Origin: Fimenecus sp052273625
Lineage (GTDB): Bacteria; Bacillota; Clostridia; Oscillospirales; Acutalibacteraceae
DNA: 38,341 nt
Direction of reading: 5' to 3'
Assembly: GCA_052273625.1 (NCBI GenBank)
Contig: DAVZHW010000015.1
Location: forward strand, 1-38,341
The first letter of the stretch is position 1; each line of letters begins with the position of its first letter. Position numbers and translations under genes: made by a program. Positions 31,365 to 38,341 of this stretch are shown in pieces. The notes below the pieces were generated by a model. The model was not told where the DNA came from. It was given only the letters and a program-made list of their open reading frames with translations, and made no database searches.

Positions 31365-32967
31365 TGTTTTTCTCCGTGCAAAGAGCCGACACCTGCTTAC
31401 AGGTTACGGCAAAATCGGTGTAATCTCTCGATATTTTGGATGCGCCCGTAGTATAAAAACTGTTGTCGGAAAAGAACCTTTGCGGAACATCGCAAGCGGT
31501 GATTTCTCCGTCAAAAAGCAATGAACAGCGGTCTGAAATCTCCGAGGCAAGCTCTGTATCGTGGGTTACGGCTACAATGCTCACGCCGTTTAGCGACAAC
31601 GACTTGATTATCTCCTTGATATTGTCCTTTGCGACGCAATCAAGGCTTTTTGTCGGCTCATCCATAAGTAAAATATCCGGCTTTGACACAAGCAATTTTG
31701 CGATAGCGCATTTTTGAAGCTCTCCGCCCGACAAATCGAACGGATGGCGGTGCCGCAAATCGGCAACTCCGAGCAGTTCAAGTGCTTCGTAAGTTCTGTC
31801 CTCGCCCTCGCTGAAATCAAGTCCGAGATTTTGGCAATAAAGCCGCAAATCCTCCTCGACGCTCTCGCAGACGAACATATTTTTAACATTCTGTACAAGC
31901 AACGCCGTGCGTTTACCCTTGCCGATATTGATTTTTCCGCTGTACGGCTTCAAAACTCCGGCAACAAGCTTTACAAGGGTTGTTTTTCCCGAGCCGTTTG
32001 CGCCTAAAATACAATGCACCTCGCCCTTTTTACAGGAAAAGCTCAAACCGTTTATTATATCCTCGCTGTGCTTTGAATATCTGAAATGCACATTCTTACA
32101 TTCAAAGGTATTATCGTATTCGTTGCGAAATTCCTTTATCGGCGCAGAGGAAACGAACGAAAAATTATCCGAAAGCCAATTCTTTCCCTCTTTAACATTA
32201 AGCGGACAATCCCCTTTTTTGCCCGTATCACGCCATATTTTCGCACAGTCGGGCAAATTTCCGAAAACCGCTTCGTCTGAAATTTCAGGCAGCTTTTCAC
32301 GAATATTACCGTAGGAAATGAGCTTGCCCTGCTTCATAACGGCAATTTTATTGCACACGGACACAAGCTCGCCCGTGCGGTGCTCGCTGATTATAAACGT
32401 AACTCCCAAATCCTCGTTCAAGCGTTTAACGGTGTTGATAAAGTCCACGCAGGCAATCGGGTCAAGCTGTGAAAGTGGCTCGTCCAAAAGTATCATTTTC
32501 GGCACTCCGACCGTCACGGAGGCAAGATTTAACAGCTGCTTTTGACCGCCCGACAGCTCCGATGTGTTTTTATAAATCCATTGCGTTATTCCGAAATATC
32601 CTGCCGCTTCGGCTACACGGCGACGCATCTGCATAGGCTCTGTACCCGTGTTTTCAAGCGTAAAGGCAAGCTCATGCCAGACCTTATCGCAGACGATTTG
32701 GCTCTCGACATCCTGAAAAACGAAGCCTATATCGGAGCTTTTTGCATTCTCAATGCTCTCGCCGCAGAAAAGAATTTCCCCCGACATTTTTCCGAACGGA
32801 GAAAGCTCTTTTTTAAGCATTTTTAGAAGCGTGGTTTTTCCGCTTCCGTTTTCACCGCACAGGAGAATTATATCCCCCGAATTTACGCAGAACGATACGT
32901 CCGAAAGCGATTTTTCCTTTGCCTCGGGATATGTAAAGCTTAGATTTTTGACAGATAATATTTCCAT
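31354..32967 (-). CDS. ECF transporter ATPase, two ABC domains fused (EcfA-EcfA')
   Basis: A 537-aa protein holding both nucleotide-binding domains in one chain. Domain 1 has Walker A GENGSGKT (38-45), LSGGQ (138-142) and LLDEP (160-164). Domain 2 has GANGSGKT (322-329), LSGGE (412-416) and MDEPT (435-439). A linker (about 230-285) joins them. The pair powers the EcfT/S-component complex, and may be shared by the S component at 14132. The GGAGAG site lies 8 nt before the start, which overlaps the end of ecfT by 28 nt. Confidence 0.92.
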   Translation of the reverse strand: MEILSVKNLSFTYPEAKEKSLSDVSFCVNSGDIILLCGENGSGKTTLLKMLKKELSPFGKMSGEILFCGESIENAKSSDIGFVFQDVESQIVCDKVWHELAFTLENTGTEPMQMRRRVAEAAGYFGITQWIYKNTSELSGGQKQLLNLASVTVGVPKMILLDEPLSQLDPIACVDFINTVKRLNEDLGVTFIISEHRTGELVSVCNKIAVMKQGKLISYGNIREKLPEISDEAVFGNLPDCAKIWRDTGKKGDCPLNVKEGKNWLSDNFSFVSSAPIKEFRNEYDNTFECKNVHFRYSKHSEDIINGLSFSCKKGEVHCILGANGSGKTTLVKLVAGVLKPYSGKINIGKGKRTALLVQNVKNMFVCESVEEDLRLYCQNLGLDFSEGEDRTYEALELLGVADLRHRHPFDLSGGELQKCAIAKLLVSKPDILLMDEPTKSLDCVAKDNIKEIIKSLSLNGVSIVAVTHDTELASEISDRCSLLFDGEITACDVPQRFFSDNSFYTTGASKISRDYTDFAVTCKQVSALCTEKNNEP

Positions 32968-33830
32968 TTTATACTCTCCGCTGAATTTATTAAAAAGGGA
33001 AAAAGCGAAACGAGTGTGAACACAACATACATTGAAATTCTCAAAGCACTCATTTCGGGAACAAAGAAGGTCGGATAAAAAGCGAAGGACGAATTTTCAC
33101 GCACTCCGAAAACATAGACAAAGCCTGTCAAGAAAATTACAAGCAATGAAATAAGCGTAATATCCGTCGGCTTGATTTTATATATCGAATAGCTTGTTCG
33201 CTCGCCCTCGCCGTAGCCTCTCGCCTTCATTGAAAACGACGTTTCAACCGCATTTTCAAGGCTTTGCGTTACAAGTGTCAAAAAGACCTCGCAGGCATTT
33301 TTGACTTTCTTAAATATATTCTTCTCGGGATAAAGCCCCATCGCTCTGCGTGTATCGTTTATATCCTTTACAGTCTTTATATAAAGCGGTATAAATCTCA
33401 TAACCATTGTGATAACAAGCGTTGTTTTCGGCAGACTTTTTGAAAAAAGATACTGCATTTTGTCATCTGTCAAAACGGCGTTCAGGCTCTTAAACCAAAG
33501 TATTACCGCCGACACCATAACGGACATATTAAGCCCGTACAAAAGCGCTTCAAGGGTGTACGCACTGTCGCCCAAATAGAAAAGCACGGTTATTCCGTTG
33601 TGTGAAAAAAGCGGATTTGTCAAGGTCAGCAGCACGGTCAGCACCAAAAGAAAAACGGCGTCCTTCAAAAGTCCCTTTCCGAACAGATTTACACAGAGCA
33701 AAACAGCACCCAAAAGCGATAATGCCAACACAATCGGGTCTGACGAAAAGACGCTTACCGAAATCACCGCAATATAATACAGCAATAAAAACAGAGGGTG
33801 AAAACGTGAAAAACAAACTCTTGTTCTCAT
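32940..33830 (-). CDS. ECF transporter transmembrane component (EcfT)
   Basis: A 296-aa membrane protein, the scaffold linking the ATPases to S components. Five to six helices are predicted, and the cytoplasmic coupling helices carry the family motifs: AMGLYPEKN and SMKARGYGEGERTS, matching the Ala-Arg-Gly pattern of EcfT. I choose the ATG at 33830, which follows CGGAGGG by 7 nt, over the ATG at 33836, which is almost on top of that site. It sits 26 nt after the PH-domain gene and overlaps the ATPase gene. Confidence 0.88.
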   Translation of the reverse strand: MRTRVCFSRFHPLFLLLYYIAVISVSVFSSDPIVLALSLLGAVLLCVNLFGKGLLKDAVFLLVLTVLLTLTNPLFSHNGITVLFYLGDSAYTLEALLYGLNMSVMVSAVILWFKSLNAVLTDDKMQYLFSKSLPKTTLVITMVMRFIPLYIKTVKDINDTRRAMGLYPEKNIFKKVKNACEVFLTLVTQSLENAVETSFSMKARGYGEGERTSYSIYKIKPTDITLISLLVIFLTGFVYVFGVRENSSFAFYPTFFVPEMSALRISMYVVFTLVSLFPFLINSAESIKWKYYLSKI

Positions 33831-33856
33831 TTTCATCCCTCCGAAAGCTATTACTC

Positions 33857-34495
33857 TTATTTTTTTTCTTTATCCGCTTCGGCCTCTTCAACCTTGAAGC
33901 CGCCCTTTTTTATCCCCTTGACCTTGATAATCTCGGGTGCGTTTGCCTTTAATTCCTCTTCTCGCTTGCGGTCGGCAATTTCCTTTTTGCGATTGTGCTC
34001 AATTTGCTTTTCCGAAAGCTCCTTCGCCCTCTCGGTAGCCTCGTTCTCACACTGCTTCAGTCTTGCGCTCAAACGGATAAGGAACAAGCTCATATCCTTC
34101 GGAGAAATGAAAACATATCTTTTCTCCTCTTCGTTTTTGTTGTTAATTTTTGTATAGCCTATCGCCACTCTGTCAAGCGAAAGAGCCACAATGCTCTTAT
34201 CCTTTGTCTCAAAATCTCCGTCCTCAACGGTAAAAATATCCGAATACTTGATTTTATAAGCTCTGAACGGGTAATCGTGAATATAGAGATAGTCCGTTTT
34301 GAACTCATAATACGTCATAAATAGCATCGGTAAAATCAGAATAATGTCAACGACGCACATTATAATCGCAATATTGACGCCGAAGTCCGACATTGAAAAT
34401 ATTTTCGTCGAAAACAGCAGAGCGATTATTATATGGTATATGACCACGGCGGCTATAAGTAATTTATTGATACCCGACTTGAATTTCAGTTGCAT
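33857..34495 (-). CDS. Membrane protein with a bacterial PH-like domain (bPH_4-type)
   Basis: A 212-aa protein with two N-terminal helices (about 12-30 and 40-62). A PH-like domain follows (about 65-150) with YIHDYPFRAYKIKYSDIFTV, then ALSLDRVAIGY and VFISPKDMSLFLIRL, matching the strand and helix pattern of bPH_4. A long, highly charged helical tail rich in Glu, Lys and Arg ends the protein. Function is unknown. AGGAG lies 11 nt before the start at 34495; the upstream in-frame extension has no ribosome site. It is first in the ECF operon but may not be functionally tied to it. Confidence 0.65.
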   Translation of the reverse strand: MQLKFKSGINKLLIAAVVIYHIIIALLFSTKIFSMSDFGVNIAIIMCVVDIILILPMLFMTYYEFKTDYLYIHDYPFRAYKIKYSDIFTVEDGDFETKDKSIVALSLDRVAIGYTKINNKNEEEKRYVFISPKDMSLFLIRLSARLKQCENEATERAKELSEKQIEHNRKKEIADRKREEELKANAPEIIKVKGIKKGGFKVEEAEADKEKK

Positions 34496-34539
34496 AGAAT
34501 AAATCACTCCTATCGGCAAAATATAAAATCGGTGATTAA

Positions 34540-34893
34540 ATGAAAAAGATATTTTCATTCCTCGGCGGAATACTCACGGGAATAATAAACGTGCTTTTGG
34601 GTGCGGGCGGAGGCGTTATTGCCGTTTTCCTTTTGAAAAAGTGCTCACTCGACCAAAAGCAGGCTCAAGCCAATGCTCTTGCCGTCATTCTTCCCATATC
34701 TATAATCAGTTTGATTATATACTCATCTCACGGATATGTCAATTTTTTTGATAATTTAATTCTAATTCCACAGGCGGTTGTCGGCGCTGCTTTAGGCACG
34801 GCAATACTTAAAAAAATATCGCCTAAAATCTCAAAAAAGCTCTTCGGAGCGTTTATGATTTGGGCGGGAATAAGGATGCTTACCAAAATATGA
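34540..34893 (+). CDS. TSUP (TauE/SafE-like) half transporter, N-terminal half
   Basis: A 117-aa protein of four predicted helices. The TSUP signature GGILTGIINVLLGAGGG (9-25) begins helix 1. Full-length TSUP permeases are about 250 aa with two such repeats, so this is one half. It overlaps the second half by four bases (ATGA). GGTGA lies 5 nt before the start. TSUP proteins export or import sulfonates, sulfite or related anions; the substrate here is unknown. The start is only 44 nt from the divergent PH-domain gene. Confidence 0.82.
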   Translation: MKKIFSFLGGILTGIINVLLGAGGGVIAVFLLKKCSLDQKQAQANALAVILPISIISLIIYSSHGYVNFFDNLILIPQAVVGAALGTAILKKISPKISKKLFGAFMIWAGIRMLTKI

Positions 34894-35261
34894 AATACTC
34901 TTTTATCGATATACTCGCAGGAATACTCTCGGCAATAATCGCCTCAATGGGTCTCGGAGGCGGCGGAGTATATATAATGTATTTAACGCTCGTAAAGAAC
35001 ACTCCGCAAATCAACGCACAGGGACTTAATTTACTGTTTTTTATTCCGTGCGCCGCAGTATCGCTCATAATTTACATCAAAAATAAAATGATAAAGCCGA
35101 AAGCGGTTATTCCTATGGCTTTGGGCGGCGGTGTGGGTGCGGTTATCGGCAATTTTCTGCTTCCGGGCATACCTCAAGGCACGCTTAAAATCATATTTTC
35201 GGTCTTTCTGATTATAATGGGCGTTTACACGGTTTTTTCAAAAACAGAAAAGGCAAAATAA
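34890..35261 (+). CDS. TSUP (TauE/SafE-like) half transporter, C-terminal half
   Basis: A 123-aa, four-helix protein with its own signature AGILSAIIASMGLGGGG (10-26) and a helix-3/4 region GGGVGAVIGNFLLPGI like that of its partner. It starts within the stop of the first half (ATGA at 34890-34893). Both halves are intact, each with a start and a ribosome site, so this looks like a stable two-subunit transporter rather than a frameshifted gene. It ends 48 nt before the next promoter's -10 region. Confidence 0.82.
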   Translation: MKYSFIDILAGILSAIIASMGLGGGGVYIMYLTLVKNTPQINAQGLNLLFFIPCAAVSLIIYIKNKMIKPKAVIPMALGGGVGAVIGNFLLPGIPQGTLKIIFSVFLIIMGVYTVFSKTEKAK

Positions 35262-35265
35262 ACTG

Positions 35266-35294
35266 TTGTTACTTTCATATAAATATGATAAAAT
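35266..35294 (+). promoter_or_regulatory. Sigma-A promoter of the flavin oxidoreductase gene
   Basis: TTGTTA (35266-35271), 17-nt spacer, TAAAAT (35289-35294), 30 nt before the start at 35325. Confidence 0.65.
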
Positions 35295-35324
35295 TATAGT
35301 ATATTTATTATGAGGGGTGCAGGT

Positions 35325-37397
35325 ATGGAATACAAAACTCTTTTTACACCTATGAAAATAGGAACCGTGGAAATTAAAAACAGGATTGTTATGCCTCCTA
35401 TGATGCTCGGCTTCGGTCAGTTCAACGGAAAACCCACAGAGGAAATGATGAACTACTACGAGGAGCGTGCAATAGGCGGCGCAGGTCTTATCATAACCGA
35501 AATTACAAGAGTTGACGACTTCAGCGGTGCGTCGGCGTTTGCCCAGCTTGCGATAAGCCACAATTATCATATCAAGCCCTTAGCGGAGATGATCAACCGT
35601 GTTCACTCGCACGGTGCGAAGATGTTTATTCAGCTTCATCATCCGGGCAGGCAGAACCTTACGCTTATGATGGGCACCGTTCCGCTTTCTGTCGGAATGG
35701 AAAAAGTTATGGGCTCGCTCTACGGCAAGATGTTCTATAAATTAGCTCCGTCGGCAAAGAAGCTTATGGAGGCTGACCTTTTGCCGAAGGTTTATTCTCC
35801 GTCAAAATGCGACAGAGCATATTCCGCCGACAGTCTTAACAAGGAAATGACCGTTAAACAGATTAAAAAGATAATCCGTGAGTTTATCCTCGGCGCAAAA
35901 AGGGCAAAAGCGGCAGGTGCTGACGGCGTTGAATTGCACGCAGCACACGGATATTTAATTCAGCAGTTCTTATCCCCCTACACCAATCAGAGAACGGACG
36001 AATACGGCGGAAGCTTTGACAAGAGAATGAATTTTCTCCTTGACATTCTCAAGGGCATCAAGGCTGAATGCGGTAAGGATTTCCCTGTAATCGTAAGGCT
36101 TTCGGTTGACGAATGCTACAAGGAAATCGGCAGAGAGGGCGTTGGCTATACCCTCCCCGACGGCGTCAGAATGGCAAAAATCATTGAGGAGAACGGTGCG
36201 GACGCTATCGATGTTTCCTCGGCAGGATACGATACATACAACTATTGGCTTGAGCCCACCTCGTTTGAGTGCGGATGGCGTAAATATATGGCAAGAGCCG
36301 TAAAAGACGCCGTTAAAATCCCCGTGCTTGCGGCAAACCTTATCAGAAGTCCCGAGCAGGCGGAGAGTCAGCTCGAGGATGGCACTCAGGACTTTGTATG
36401 CTTGGGCAGACCGCATATTGCCGATCCGCATTGGGCTAACAAGGTCAAGGAAGGCAGAGAGGACGAAATCAGCAGGTGCATTTGCTGTCTTTATTGTATG
36501 GAAAGTATGCAGGCAAACGCATACAAGGGCACTCACGCTCAATGCTCGGTAAATCCGAAGCTCGGTCACGAAAAGGAAACGCTTAAAGTAAACGGAAACG
36601 GCAGGTCGGTACTCGTTGTCGGCGCAGGTCCGGCAGGTCTTATGTGCGCTAAGACGCTCGCAAAGAGAGGCTTTGATGTTCTCGTTGCCGAAAAGCAGGA
36701 AAAAACAGGCGGTCAGCTGCTTCTTGCCGCCGCACCTCCCAAGAAAGAAAAAATCAACTGGCTTATTGAGGATTTGACTCACACGGCACAAAAAGCAGGT
36801 GCGAAAATCAAGTGCGGAGTAACCGTTGACAAGGAAATGATTGAAAAGGCAAAGCCCTATGCGGTTATTATTGCAACGGGTGCGAGTGCGATTAAGCCGA
36901 GAGCTATAAAGGGCTCGGACAGGGACAATGTTTTCACAACGACCGACATTCTCAACGGCTCTGTTGAAATCAAAAATAAAAAGGTAGCTGTTATCGGCTC
37001 GGGTATGACGGGTCTTGAAACCTCCGAACTTCTTTGCGAGAACGGAAACGACGTTACGATTGTCGAAATGGCAAGCGAGATAGCGCCCGGTACTTGGATG
37101 CAGCACGTTGACGACTGTATGCCGAGACTTCTTGAGCACAACACGAAGTTTATTACGGGTCATAAGCTCATTGAAATTGACGACACGGGAATTGTCGCAG
37201 TTGACATTGAAAACGAAAACATCAAAATCATCAGAGCAGATTACGTCATTTTGAGCCTCGGCGTAAGGTCTGAAAATTCACTTGCGACGGAAGCTCGCTC
37301 GGTATGTAAAAATGTTTTGGTTATCGGTGACGCAGGCAAGACAGGCAGAATTGCAGACGCTACCGCACAAGGATATGAAATAGGAAAAAGGCTTTAA
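35325..37397 (+). CDS. NADH:flavin oxidoreductase, Old Yellow Enzyme/2,4-dienoyl-CoA reductase family
   Basis: A 690-aa enzyme with an FMN-binding OYE barrel (1 to about 380), a [4Fe-4S] linker and an FAD/NAD(P)H module. The barrel keeps the H205/H208 pair in ELHAAHGYLI and QFLSPYTNQRTDEYGG. The cluster cysteines are C385, C387, C388, C391 and C407; FadH spaces them C-x2-C-x3-C-x11-C. FAD loop is GAGPAG (433-438) and the second Rossmann loop lies near 560. Such enzymes reduce enoyl groups of acyl-CoAs, bile-acid intermediates or other alkenes; the bile-acid BaiCD/BaiH type is one option, but no other bai gene is present. An extra loop of about 50 residues (108-160) precedes the substrate histidines. 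GAGGGG precedes the start. Confidence 0.87.
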   Translation: MEYKTLFTPMKIGTVEIKNRIVMPPMMLGFGQFNGKPTEEMMNYYEERAIGGAGLIITEITRVDDFSGASAFAQLAISHNYHIKPLAEMINRVHSHGAKMFIQLHHPGRQNLTLMMGTVPLSVGMEKVMGSLYGKMFYKLAPSAKKLMEADLLPKVYSPSKCDRAYSADSLNKEMTVKQIKKIIREFILGAKRAKAAGADGVELHAAHGYLIQQFLSPYTNQRTDEYGGSFDKRMNFLLDILKGIKAECGKDFPVIVRLSVDECYKEIGREGVGYTLPDGVRMAKIIEENGADAIDVSSAGYDTYNYWLEPTSFECGWRKYMARAVKDAVKIPVLAANLIRSPEQAESQLEDGTQDFVCLGRPHIADPHWANKVKEGREDEISRCICCLYCMESMQANAYKGTHAQCSVNPKLGHEKETLKVNGNGRSVLVVGAGPAGLMCAKTLAKRGFDVLVAEKQEKTGGQLLLAAAPPKKEKINWLIEDLTHTAQKAGAKIKCGVTVDKEMIEKAKPYAVIIATGASAIKPRAIKGSDRDNVFTTTDILNGSVEIKNKKVAVIGSGMTGLETSELLCENGNDVTIVEMASEIAPGTWMQHVDDCMPRLLEHNTKFITGHKLIEIDDTGIVAVDIENENIKIIRADYVILSLGVRSENSLATEARSVCKNVLVIGDAGKTGRIADATAQGYEIGKRL

Positions 37398-37400
37398 TTT

Positions 37401-37988
37401 ATGAGGAAAAGGAAAACCGCTTTTATCGTTTTGACAATTTCATACTTTTTGGTAACAGCGGCTGACCTTACCCTCACATTTTTGGCAACGCCCGATTTAA
37501 GCCTTGAGGGAAATCCCCTTGTAACAACTTACAAATTCGGTTGGGCAGGGCTTGTGGCAATAAATGTTATTACATTTATATTGTATTTTATTATGGCAAG
37601 ATATGCTTTTATAAAATACCGTGCACCCGAGTCCGACGAAACGGAAGATATTAAGAGGTACCTTGCGGACATAACTTACGGCGACGCCGAAAAGACCTCG
37701 ATCGGTATGTGGAGACGGCCTAAGTATTGGGCACCGCAAATCGCCTGCCTCTGCTACAGCGTTGCGACCGCTTTGCCGTTTGCAAGAGTTATAGTTGTTA
37801 TCGAATGGCTTTTGATGCTAAACCATGTGAGAGCACCGCTTTTCTTTACGGTAGTGGCTATGTTCCCACTCGGCAGAATCGATTTTTTCGCCGCCGTCAT
37901 TTTAGCGTGGGTTTTAAGCGGAGTTTGGATAAGAAAGGAATTTCTTAAAAACGCCGAACGAAAAGAAAAAGAGGAATTGAACAAATAA
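37401..37988 (+). CDS. Four-helix membrane protein of unknown function
   Basis: A 195-aa protein I do not recognise. Helices are predicted near 7-28, 45-70, 112-138 and 145-175. After the first helix is TPDLSLEGNPLV, a motif that recurs in small uncharacterised membrane proteins where an acidic residue and NPL sit at the helix end. A charged, soluble loop (about 72-108) separates the two helix pairs and the C-terminus is Lys/Glu rich. It starts 4 nt after the oxidoreductase stop and is probably co-transcribed with it. Confidence 0.7.
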   Translation: MRKRKTAFIVLTISYFLVTAADLTLTFLATPDLSLEGNPLVTTYKFGWAGLVAINVITFILYFIMARYAFIKYRAPESDETEDIKRYLADITYGDAEKTSIGMWRRPKYWAPQIACLCYSVATALPFARVIVVIEWLLMLNHVRAPLFFTVVAMFPLGRIDFFAAVILAWVLSGVWIRKEFLKNAERKEKEELNK

Positions 37989-38013
37989 ATTGAATTGCAC
38001 GGGCAATCTTGAA

Positions 38014-38160
38014 GGTTGTCGGACACAGGCTCCCTCTGACGAGGGAGCTGTCATTTTGTCAAAAATGACTGAGGGAGAGATACAGAAAATTTGCTGTTTA
38101 TTGCTTTCTCTCCTTCCGTCACGCCTGCGGCGTGCCACCTTCCTCGTCAGAGGAAGGCTT
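38014..38160. repeat. GAGGGAG-type palindromic element, copy A (MITE-like)
   Basis: The core at 38027-38160 is a long imperfect inverted repeat of about 53-bp arms: AGGCTCCCTCTGACGAG at the left matches CTCGTCAGAGGAAGGCT at the right. Each arm holds a smaller hairpin. Its first 64 bases (38014-38077) recur exactly at 38210-38273. No open reading frame of note is inside, so it is non-autonomous. Confidence 0.85.
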
Positions 38161-38209
38161 TATTCTGCGAGCATTTTCATTTAATGAAAACCATAGGGAC
38201 AGCCCTTGC

Positions 38210-38341
38210 GGTTGTCGGACACAGGCTCCCTCTGACGAGGGAGCTGTCATTTTGTCAAAAATGACTGAGGGAGTTTTACAAAATTGTATAAAATCAGCCT
38301 TACAATCCCTCCGCCTCACGTTCGTTCGGCACCTCCCTTTA
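38210..38341. repeat. GAGGGAG-type palindromic element, copy B (cut by the window end)
   Basis: Positions 38210-38273 are identical to 38014-38077. The interior then differs from copy A, while the right side (CCCTCCGCCTCACGTTCG...) resumes the right-arm pattern until the window ends. The copies are in the same orientation, 196 bp apart. Confidence 0.85.

Noticed and set aside
34496..34539. Cobalamin or other riboswitch driving the ECF operon
   Set aside because: The gap is only 44 nt between divergent starts, far too short for a cobalamin riboswitch.
34540..35261. Frameshifted single TSUP gene
   Set aside because: Each half has its own start, ribosome site and signature, and the ATGA overlap is a normal coupling signal; I prefer two real genes, though relatives should be compared.
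35970..37163. 397-codon open frame on the minus strand inside the OYE-type reductase
   Set aside because: It is fully antisense to a clearly conserved gene, has no ribosome site or recognisable domain, and its Cys/Arg/His-rich product is typical of a shadow frame.
38014..38273. CRISPR array
   Set aside because: There are only two copies, 64 bp long and 196 bp apart, with internal palindromes and no regular spacers or cas genes.
38014..38319. Short open frames on both strands at the right edge
   Set aside because: They lie within the palindromic repeats and read through inverted arms, so they are repeat artefacts.

Overview
The window comes from a low-to-moderate-GC, endospore-forming Gram-positive bacterium, most likely a gut Clostridia member (Oscillospirales/Ruminococcaceae-like). 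The evidence is the sporulation genes gpr, spoIIP and spoVAE, near-consensus sigma-A promoters, AGGAGG-type ribosome binding sites, a sortase-type surface protein, ECF vitamin transporters, and the GAGGGAG-ended palindromic repeats at the right edge. No phage, transposase or CRISPR array is visible. Genus-level placement is inference.

Layout. (1) 12-289: tRNA-Thr and tRNA-Tyr on the minus strand, with promoter and terminator. (2) 403-7357: a seven-gene operon that looks like a Gram-positive counterpart of the Arn (aminoarabinose) pathway. It holds a GT-C-type membrane transferase, a WecE/ArnB-like sugar aminotransferase, an ATP-grasp ligase, an SDR epimerase/reductase, an ArnC/DPM1-like glycosyltransferase and two overlapping half-size EamA proteins (ArnE/ArnF-like). 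(3) 7373-8704: NADP-type glutamate dehydrogenase. (4) 8901-12195: a HAD-IB phosphatase and an acyl-activating enzyme/acyl carrier/PlsC fusion. (5) 12217-13113: a secreted protein with an NAKTGD sorting signal. (6) 13183-14784: type III pantothenate kinase and an ECF S component separated by a structured leader. (7) 14786-18052: minus-strand group yhaM-like, DUF2804, prmA and a C-terminal trxB remnant. (8) 18032-20286: gpr, spoIIP and a 64-aa secreted/membrane ORF. (9) 20354-21262: rpsT, then an autonomous 59-aa one-TM protein with a cysteine cluster, then a 194-bp inverted-repeat unit. (10) 21264-22650: orphan spoVAE divergent from an aldo/keto reductase. (11) 22659-25355: YhgE/Pip membrane protein with an acidic two-TM partner under a dyad-flanked promoter. 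(12) 25399-30668: a divergent module with a 966-aa iron-sulfur flavoprotein plus hypA on one side and a DUF5692-like membrane protein plus hypB on the other, with no hydrogenase in view. (13) 30669-34495: an ECF transporter operon (PH-domain protein, EcfT, fused EcfAA', S component). (14) 34540-37988: a TSUP transporter split into two halves, an Old-Yellow-Enzyme/FadH-type reductase, and a membrane protein. (15) 38014-38341: two copies of a GAGGGAG-type palindromic element, the second cut by the window end.

How they work together. The Arn-like operon could make an amino sugar, modify its amino group by ATP-dependent ligation, load it on a polyprenyl phosphate, flip it and transfer it to an extracellular acceptor. 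CoaX and its neighbouring S component suggest pantothenate uptake and CoA synthesis. The Hyp module suggests nickel-enzyme maturation linked to a multi-cluster flavoprotein. The Arn-like operon and the Hyp module are the best candidates for undescribed systems. All functions are from reading the sequence; no database search was run.
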